64,000 nucleotides of DNA from the NCBI RefSeq assembly GCF_027922005.1, contig NZ_BSEV01000007.1, forward strand, positions 248,001-312,000, given 5' to 3'. A program made the translations under genes and the position numbers. Under the pieces are notes generated by a model that saw nothing but the letters and a program-made list of their open reading frames with translations, made no database searches and was not told where the DNA came from. Numbering within the stretch: position 1 is the first letter of the stretch; the number at the start of each line of letters is the position of its first letter. The stretch comes from Streptosporangium carneum. Its GTDB lineage: Bacteria; Actinomycetota; Actinomycetes; Streptosporangiales; Streptosporangiaceae. Below, one piece after another: positions 58,502 to 64,000 of this stretch.

Positions 58502-58879
58502 GTGACCGTCGAGATCGCCGGTTGGCTGTTCCGCACCATCAATCACGAGGTCGCCGGAGCCGAAGCCCTCGCAGCGGAGACCGACCTCGTCACCGTTCTC
58601 GGTGAGAAGACCCTCGGGCCCGGGGGCGGCAAGAGGTTCATCGACCACATCAGGTCCAACAGCGAGGCGAAGATCAGAATCGTCGAGATGTTCACCAGGA
58701 ACCGCGCCGTCATCGACGGGCTGGAGGACCGCATCCGCGAGGGCGAGAGCCTCACGGCCGACGACGCCCATCTCCTGGCCGTGGCCGCCATCAAGGACGA
58801 GGTGCTGTCCGAGGCGATCACGGAGACCGCGTACGGCTACCGCTTCCGTCCCGGCTGGAAGGAGGAGTGGAAGCCCTGA
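58502..58879 (+). CDS. Hypothetical protein, 125 aa
   Basis: Not recognised. It is soluble, with helical, charged segments (GEKTLGPGGGKRFIDHIRSN, EAKIRIVEMFTRNRAVIDGL, ADDAHLLAVAAIKDEVLSEA) and an aromatic C-terminus (YGYRFRPGWKEEW). It has no signal peptide. The GTG start follows AGGAGACG. It is monocistronic between the exo-endonuclease-phosphatase gene and a convergent secreted-protein gene. Confidence 0.72.
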   Translation: MTVEIAGWLFRTINHEVAGAEALAAETDLVTVLGEKTLGPGGGKRFIDHIRSNSEAKIRIVEMFTRNRAVIDGLEDRIREGESLTADDAHLLAVAAIKDEVLSEAITETAYGYRFRPGWKEEWKP

Positions 58880-58992
58880 CCCCCGGCTCCCCACCCCTCT
58901 GACGCCCGTCGAGGACGTTCACCGGGACCGGCCCGTCGCCCCGCCGGTGTGGTGAGCGGCCCCGGCGCGCCGAGGATCGCGTGGCAGGCGCG

Positions 58993-59370
58993 TCAGGAGA
59001 ACGCGTAGCACTCGACCTCGGCGCGCCGGTACGTCAGGCCGCCGTCCACCGAGCTCTTCACGCAGCGGCGCTCCGCAGGGCTGAGATCCAGCGGGCCGCA
59101 CACGGCCACCCCGGCGTACTCTCGGCAGTCAAGGCCCGGGTTCTCCTCACCGGTCACCTGGTAGTTCTCGCTGACCATGGCGCGGCAGGCGGCGCGGCGC
59201 CGCTCGGTGTCCGCGTACTCGCACTGGTTGAGGAGCGTCTGGTACTGCGACTCGCTCACCGGCGTCTTCTTGGCGCCCCTTGCCGGCTGCGCCTGCGCCG
59301 TGGTCCCTGTGGCGACGAGCCCAAACGTGGTGATCATGAGTAGCGCCGCGGCGGCGATGATGCGTTTCAT
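58993..59370 (-). CDS. Small secreted cysteine-containing protein
   Basis: 125 residues. A signal peptide (about 1-28, ending TTAQAQ) precedes a mature domain with six cysteines (NQCEYAD, AACRAM, GLDCREYAGVAVCG, ERRCVKSS, VECYAF), enough for three disulfides. No family is recognised. The leader contains a duplicated GGTTCAGGGGG-like unit just before the ATG, so its ribosome binding site is G-rich rather than canonical. Confidence 0.75.
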   Translation of the reverse strand: MKRIIAAAALLMITTFGLVATGTTAQAQPARGAKKTPVSESQYQTLLNQCEYADTERRRAACRAMVSENYQVTGEENPGLDCREYAGVAVCGPLDLSPAERRCVKSSVDGGLTYRRAEVECYAFS

Positions 59371-59663
59371 GACGGCCCCCCCTGAACCAGCCCCCTGAAC
59401 CAACAGTATCCGGCGCAAGGCAAAGGACATTCCGGGGGCGTGGAGACGGGCTCGTCCTGCCCGACGGAGCGCTCCCGCCCGGGGCACGGCCGCGCGTGCG
59501 AGCTCTCACGGGGGAACGTAGGGTTTACGGAAACCGGACGCCCGTCCCCGAGGAGCGCCCGTCCGGCGGGAGGCTCGCTCCCGGGGGGCGGGCCGGGGAG
59601 ACCTGCGGGGCGAAGAGGACGGGCACACGCCGGCAGGACCGGGGAGAGCGAGCGGGAGGCGAC

Positions 59664-60338
59664 ATGGGCGAGCGCCCCTATGTGCTGCTCAGCTGCGCGA
59701 TGTCCGTCGACGGATACATCGACGACGGCACGCGGGACAGGCTCATGCTCTCCAACGAGGAGGACTTCGACCGCGTCGACGCGGTGCGCGCCGGCTGTGA
59801 CGCGATCCTGGTCGGGGCGAACACCGTCCGCCGTGACGACCCCCGGCTGCTGGTCAGGTCACCGGCCAGGCGCGAGGAACGCCTCGCGCGGGGGTTGCCG
59901 TCCTCCCCCGTCAAGGTGACGCTGAGCACGACGGGAAACCTCGACCCCGCGAGCCGCTTCTTCACCGCCGGCGACGCCGAAAAGATCGTTTACGCCGCGT
60001 CGCCCGCTGTGGACGGGCTCACCGCCCGCCTCGGCGCGATCTCGTCCGTGGTCGACGCGGGGGATCCCCCCGACCTCGACCGTGTCCTGGCCGACCTGGC
60101 GGGGCGGGGGGTGCGCAGGCTGATGGTCGAGGGCGGCGGCTCGGTCCACACCGCGTTCCTCAGCGGGGACCTGGTCGACGAGCTGCAGCTCGTCGTCGCG
60201 CCGTTCTTCGTCGGGGATCCCGGTGCGCCGCGCTTCGTCCACGACGGCGACTTCCCCCGGGACTTCCGCAGGCGCATGGACCTGGCGGACGTCAGGCGGA
60301 TCGGCGACGTCGTCCTCCTGCGTTACCTACTGCGATGA
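59664..60338 (+). CDS. RibD C-terminal/dihydrofolate-reductase-family protein
   Basis: 224 residues. Reductase-type RibD marks: VLLSCAMSVDGYIDDGTRDR, VRAGCDAILVGANTVRRDDP (substrate and NADPH contacts), VRRLMVEGGGSVHTAFL and LVDELQLVVAPFFVG. GGGAGG precedes the ATG. In riboflavin synthesis this domain reduces the ribosyl intermediate; stand-alone members also make other pyrimidine or pterin-like products. It is followed 16 bp later by the deaminase-like half, in reverse order to a normal RibD fusion. Confidence 0.9.
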   Translation: MGERPYVLLSCAMSVDGYIDDGTRDRLMLSNEEDFDRVDAVRAGCDAILVGANTVRRDDPRLLVRSPARREERLARGLPSSPVKVTLSTTGNLDPASRFFTAGDAEKIVYAASPAVDGLTARLGAISSVVDAGDPPDLDRVLADLAGRGVRRLMVEGGGSVHTAFLSGDLVDELQLVVAPFFVGDPGAPRFVHDGDFPRDFRRRMDLADVRRIGDVVLLRYLLR

Positions 60339-60354
60339 GAACCTCAGGAAACCG

Positions 60355-60813
60355 ATGAACGACCACGACTGGCTGCGGCTCGCCTGCGAGCTGGCCCGGC
60401 TCTGCCCGCCGTCCCCGACCGCCTTCTCCGTCGGCGCGGTGGTGGTCGACGCCGACGGGCGCGAGATCGCCCGGGGATACTCACGGGAGAGCGATCCCCA
60501 CGTGCACGCGGAGGAGTCGGCGCTCGCCAAGATCGCCCCGGACGACCCCCGGCTGCCGGGCGCCACCGTCTACAGCAGCCTCGAACCCTGCAGTCGTCGC
60601 CGCTCCCGCCCGCGCCCCTGCAGCCGTCTGATCGTGGACAGCGGCGTCCCACGGGTCGTGATGGCCTGGCGGGAGCCCCTGCTCTTCGTGGACTGCCACG
60701 GCGCGGAGGAGCTCGCGGCCGCGGGCGTCACCGTGGTGGAGATCCCGGAGCTCGCCGAGGCCGCGCGGGAGCCGAACGCGCACCTCCTGTCAGGAGGGCC
60801 GGCTACGACCTGA
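60355..60813 (+). CDS. Cytidine/RibD-type deaminase-like protein
   Basis: 152 residues. The zinc-dependent deaminase motif is DPHVHAEESAL (HAE) with the Cys motif YSSLEPCSRRRSRPRPCSRL (PCxxxxxxxxPC-type, about nine residues between cysteines instead of the usual two to eight). It resembles the N-terminal half of RibD. Together with the preceding reductase it could form a split riboflavin-type or deazaguanine-like pathway pair. Its 3' end overlaps the convergent antiporter gene by 11 bp. Confidence 0.87.
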   Translation: MNDHDWLRLACELARLCPPSPTAFSVGAVVVDADGREIARGYSRESDPHVHAEESALAKIAPDDPRLPGATVYSSLEPCSRRRSRPRPCSRLIVDSGVPRVVMAWREPLLFVDCHGAEELAAAGVTVVEIPELAEAAREPNAHLLSGGPATT

Positions 60814-62692
60814 TCGCGGCCCGCGCGCGGGCGAGCCGTACCGCGGAGGACAGCGTGTCGATGTCGTAGGCGCCCTGGTGCCGTCGCCCGTTGAGGAAGA
60901 ACGTCGGCGTGCCGGAGACGCCGCTCAGGTCGGCGGAGTCGACGTCCTCGGCGATCCTGGCCGCTCCCGCGCGCGCCCGCAGGTCGCGGCGGAACCGGTC
61001 GACGTCGAGCCCGAGCTCCTCCGCGTGGCGCACCAGGTCGGACGGCTTGAGGTCGTCCTGGCTCTCCAGCAGCCGGTCGTGCATCGACCAGAACGCGCCC
61101 TGCCCCGCCGCGGCCTCCGCCGCCTCGGCGGCCAGCTGCGCGCGCGGGTGGACGTCGTTGAGCGGCAGGTGCCGCCAGACGTAGCGGAGGTCGCCGAAGT
61201 CGGCCAGCAGGTCACGGACGACGGCTTCCGCCCTGCCGCAGTACGGGCACTCGAAGTCGCCGTACTCGACCATCGTCACCGGCGCCTCCCGCGGCCCTCG
61301 CACATGGTCGCGGCCAGGGTCGACCGGCACGGCCAGGTCGACGACGGTCTCGGCCGTCCCCAGCAGCGCGCGGATCCGCAGGGGCTTCGGCAGGAACGCG
61401 GTGGCGCGGGAGAGCACCCAGGTCAGGGCCGAGGCGCAGACCGCCGCGCAGAGCACGCCGACCTTCGCCTCCTCCAGTTCCAGGCCGCGGAAGGCGATGG
61501 TCGCGACGAGCAGTGACACGGTGAAGCCGATGCCCGCGATCGCGCCGCCTCCCACGACGGCGGCCCACCCGACAGGGGGGCGCAGGCGTCCGCCGCTGAG
61601 CCGGGCGACGAGCCACGCGGCGCCCGCGACGCCGACCGGTTTGCCGAGCACGTAGGCCAGCAGGACGCCGAGCGTGATCGGCGAGGCGAGGGCGCGGCCG
61701 AGGAGGTCCGCGTCGACCTTTATCCCGGCGTTGCAGAGCGCGAACAGCGGGACGATCACGTAGCTGGTCCACGGGTGGTACAGCCGCTGCAGCCGCTCGT
61801 TCGGCGAGATGGCCGACGCCAGGCCGACGCGCACCGACCGTTCGAGCTCGGGCGTCGGCTGCTCGCGGAACAGCCGGAACAGGCCGCTCGCGCGTTCGAG
61901 GTCGGTGCGGGCCGCCGGATAGGCGTAGGTAAGCAGCCCCATCGCCAGTCCGACGACGAGCGGGTCGACGCCCGAGACGAAGAGCGCCACCCACGCCGCC
62001 GCGCCGAGCAGCACGTACACCAGCCCGTGGCGCACCCCGAGGGCGCGCACGACCAGGACGACGGCGAACGTCCCGAGCGCGGCCACGAGCGGGGGCAGCG
62101 TGATGTCGCCGCTGTAGACGGTCACGATCACCACGAGCGCGACGATGTCGTCGACGACGGTGACGGTGAGCATGAAGACGCGCAGGCGGTCGGGGAAGCG
62201 CGCCCCGACGAGGGCGAGCATTCCGAGGGCGAACGCCGTGTCGGTCGACATCGCCGCGCCCCAGCCGTAGGCGGAGGGAAGACCGGCGTTCACGCCGAGG
62301 TAGACCACGACGGGGACGACCATGCCGCCGATCCCGACGAGCACCGGCAGGGCGGCCCTGCGCCGCTCGCGCAGGTCGCCCATGTCGAACTCGCGACGGG
62401 CCTCGAGCCCGACGACGAAGAAGTAGAACGTCATCAGCCCGCTGTTGACCCAGCCGCGCAGGTCCTGCGACACGACCGCGTCCCCGACGCTGACCGCCAG
62501 CGGCGTCCGCCAGAGGCCCTCGTACGACGACGGGGCGAGGTTCGCCCAGGCGAGCGCGGCGAGCGTCGCGGCCAGCAGGACCGCGGCGCTGCCGGTCTCG
62601 GTGCGCAGGAACTCGCGAAGCGGTGTCTGGAGATTACGCACCCAGGCTGTTCGTCCGGAAAAGGATGATCTGGGTTCTTGCGATCCCGTCAT
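60803..62692 (-). CDS. nhaA: NhaA-family Na+/H+ antiporter fused to a DsbA-like domain
   Basis: 629 residues from the ATG at 62692; GGGAAAG lies nine bases upstream, and a GTG at 62710 would add six. The NhaA part (about 1-420) has helices with STDTAFALGMLALVGARFPD and VVDDIVALVVIVTVY (conserved Asp pair), and GIGFTVSLLVATIAF. The C-terminal part (about 440-625) is a DsbA/thioredoxin-like domain with MVEYGDFECPYCGRAEAVV (CPYC) and SGTPTFFLNGRRH (cis-Pro). The fusion suggests redox or folding control coupled to Na+/H+ exchange. Confidence 0.94.
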   Translation of the reverse strand: MTGSQEPRSSFSGRTAWVRNLQTPLREFLRTETGSAAVLLAATLAALAWANLAPSSYEGLWRTPLAVSVGDAVVSQDLRGWVNSGLMTFYFFVVGLEARREFDMGDLRERRRAALPVLVGIGGMVVPVVVYLGVNAGLPSAYGWGAAMSTDTAFALGMLALVGARFPDRLRVFMLTVTVVDDIVALVVIVTVYSGDITLPPLVAALGTFAVVLVVRALGVRHGLVYVLLGAAAWVALFVSGVDPLVVGLAMGLLTYAYPAARTDLERASGLFRLFREQPTPELERSVRVGLASAISPNERLQRLYHPWTSYVIVPLFALCNAGIKVDADLLGRALASPITLGVLLAYVLGKPVGVAGAAWLVARLSGGRLRPPVGWAAVVGGGAIAGIGFTVSLLVATIAFRGLELEEAKVGVLCAAVCASALTWVLSRATAFLPKPLRIRALLGTAETVVDLAVPVDPGRDHVRGPREAPVTMVEYGDFECPYCGRAEAVVRDLLADFGDLRYVWRHLPLNDVHPRAQLAAEAAEAAAGQGAFWSMHDRLLESQDDLKPSDLVRHAEELGLDVDRFRRDLRARAGAARIAEDVDSADLSGVSGTPTFFLNGRRHQGAYDIDTLSSAVRLARARAAIRS

Positions 62693-62815
62693 CCGGTAAT
62701 TCTTTCCCACCCGAGAAGCGGGCCGGAGGGTGGCTTCCGTTCCCCCGTCCGGCCTTCGCGCACAGGGCGTCCGGCGCTCAGGCCGAGTCGCCGGGCGAGG
62801 CCTCCGTCCGGCCCC

Positions 62816-63532
62816 TCAGGCCAGGCACCGCAGGGCGGCCCTGACCCTGCGGTCCATCGGGTAGTCGTCGGGGAGCCTGCCGACGGTCGCCTCGACGAAC
62901 ACCGGGACGGGCAGCTGCTCGCTCGTGTCGTTCACGTGCACCCAGATCCGCTCCGCGGTCGGCTCGACCTGGGCGTGCGACCCCTGCTCGCCGAGCACGA
63001 ACGTCGCGACCCTGGCCCGCCACCAGGCCCGTTCCCCTTCCTCCTGCTCGGACACGGGCGCCCCGACGTCGTCGGCGTGGGTGGCGTACTCGGAGTCGTA
63101 GTGGAAGGTCTGCAGCCCGACCGGGTACGGCCCCGCCAGGGTCTGCAGCCCCGCGTCGCGGCCGAGCGCCCGCATGCGCCTGCGCGTCTCGCCGTTCGCC
63201 TCCCGCCACTCCTCGAGCACCCGCTCGACGGGCAGGTCTCTGCGGCGGCGCACGCACCAGTCGTTGAAGGCGTTGAAACCGCCCTCGACGCCCTCGCGCT
63301 TGAGCGTCGCGGAGAACCCGTCGAGGTCGTCGTCGAGGCAGGCGTGGTTGTACAGCTCCTCCCCCGCCAGGTGTCCCAGGACGTCCCTGACGGACCAGCC
63401 CGCCGCCCGGGAGGGGCGGTTCCAGCCCTCCTCGTCGAGCTGGGAGAAGTAGCGGTCCAGACGGTCCGCCTCGGCGTCGAAGATGTCGAAAGGGTCGAGA
63501 TCCGCCAGGGGATCCTTCGATGATGAGCTCAT
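62816..63532 (-). CDS. Mycothiol-dependent maleylpyruvate isomerase-family protein
   Basis: 238 residues, DinB-like four-helix fold. WNRPSRAAGWSVRDVLGHLA with the His of GHLAGEELYNH is the metal-site start, and HADDVG (a late His) completes the usual set. Proteins of this group use or handle mycothiol. The start codon is preceded by CATCATCGAA-type sequence without an obvious ribosome binding site. It stands between the antiporter and a TetR gene. Confidence 0.9.
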   Translation of the reverse strand: MSSSSKDPLADLDPFDIFDAEADRLDRYFSQLDEEGWNRPSRAAGWSVRDVLGHLAGEELYNHACLDDDLDGFSATLKREGVEGGFNAFNDWCVRRRRDLPVERVLEEWREANGETRRRMRALGRDAGLQTLAGPYPVGLQTFHYDSEYATHADDVGAPVSEQEEGERAWWRARVATFVLGEQGSHAQVEPTAERIWVHVNDTSEQLPVPVFVEATVGRLPDDYPMDRRVRAALRCLA

Positions 63533-63589
63533 GTCATGAGCGGTACCCCGCGGACATCGTGCGCAACAGCGGACGGAACGCCGGAGGGG

Positions 63590-64000
63590 TCAGCGAGGCG
63601 AGGTGAGATATGCCAGGCAGGCCCTGGACACCTCGCCCCTCAGCTGCTCGACCGACTTCGGCAGCCCCTCCCCGCCGCCCAGGCCCTGAGCGGTGAGGAA
63701 ACTGCCGAGGGACATGTGGAACACCGTCAGCAGGGCCGCCTCGGGATCCTCGTGACGAATCTCGTCCCTGTTGCGGAACACGGCCTCCCTGAACGAGACG
63801 AAGAGCCGCTCACGCGCGCGGAGCTTGCGCGCCCTGACGTGCTCGTCGTCCGTCGAGTGCCCGGCGAGGGGGTGCACGGCCTGGCGGGCGACGTCCTCGG
63901 ACAGGCAGGTGACGAACGCGCGCACCACGTCCGCCAGGGTCATGCCGGGATCGCGCAGCCGCTCGGCCAGCTCCTCCTCCAGATGGGTGAGGACGAGGTC
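63590..64000 (-). CDS. TetR/AcrR-family regulator, C-terminal part (cut by window edge)
   Basis: The frame is open to base 64000 and reads DLVLTHLEEELAERLRDPG before the first internal ATG, so the gene starts outside the window. About 136 residues are present, all helical and of the TetR ligand-domain type (LADVVRAFVTCLSEDVARQA, AALLTVFHMSLGSFLTAQG). The DNA-binding part is missing here only because of the window edge. The family call rests on the C-terminal domain and is less certain. Confidence 0.7.
   Translation of the reverse strand, partial: DLVLTHLEEELAERLRDPGMTLADVVRAFVTCLSEDVARQAVHPLAGHSTDDEHVRARKLRARERLFVSFREAVFRNRDEIRHEDPEAALLTVFHMSLGSFLTAQGLGGGEGLPKSVEQLRGEVSRACLAYLTSPR

Overview
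The window is high-GC (about 72%) DNA with GC-saturated third codon positions, GTG/TTG starts, many ATGA/GTGA start-stop overlaps, a WhiJ-type XRE/DUF397/ATPase triad, an F420-type flavin-fold oxidoreductase and a mycothiol-type isomerase. This points to a filamentous actinomycete; a Streptosporangiales-like host is an inference from gene flavour only. It reads as chromosomal accessory or arm-like DNA. I saw no rRNA, tRNA, CRISPR array, insertion sequence or phage module.

Layout. 0-4.4 kb: an orphan NarL-type response regulator behind a decayed sensor kinase; a methyltransferase and a TetR regulator with a promoter-operator; two unknown genes. 4.7-11.2 kb: a membrane protein, a two-component pair, and a two-gene operon joining a serine/threonine kinase to a trypsin-fold protein that lacks its catalytic residues. 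11.5-16.9 kb: a Uma2 nuclease-like gene and a corrinoid operon (binding protein, permease, ATPase, CbiZ amidohydrolase) under a cobalamin riboswitch. 17-25.5 kb: a WhiJ-type triad with a TGCAC repeat array, a helicase-associated protein, a membrane-anchored XRE regulator and a TetR/rhodanese pair. 25.5-41.2 kb: peptidases, a GroES paralogue, secreted proteins (one with a leader that may hide its ribosome binding site), an amidohydrolase/isomerase pair, SoxR with a SoxR box, a patatin, an AAA kinase and a LysR gene.

41.6-53.6 kb is the most distinctive block. Nine tightly overlapping minus-strand genes and two divergent plus-strand genes encode phosphoheptose isomerase, heptose kinase/adenylyltransferase, heptose-bisphosphate phosphatase, two heptosyltransferase-family (GT9) enzymes, GT4 and GT2 enzymes, another glycosyltransferase, a carbamoyltransferase, a UDP-sugar decarboxylase-like epimerase and an SDR. 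Together they suggest an ADP-heptose-based, possibly carbamoylated glycan in a Gram-positive cell. No recognisable HldD epimerase, flippase, polymerase or ligase is present in the block.

53.6-64 kb holds a lipoprotein/27-residue miniprotein/DUF6766 unit, an esterase, an AIM24 protein, an exo-endonuclease-phosphatase protein, a split RibD-like reductase/deaminase pair, an NhaA-DsbA fusion, a mycothiol-type isomerase and the C-terminal part of a TetR regulator cut by the window edge.

Protein families are called from recognised motifs, not from searches. Promoters, operators and RNA structures are read by eye and are candidates.
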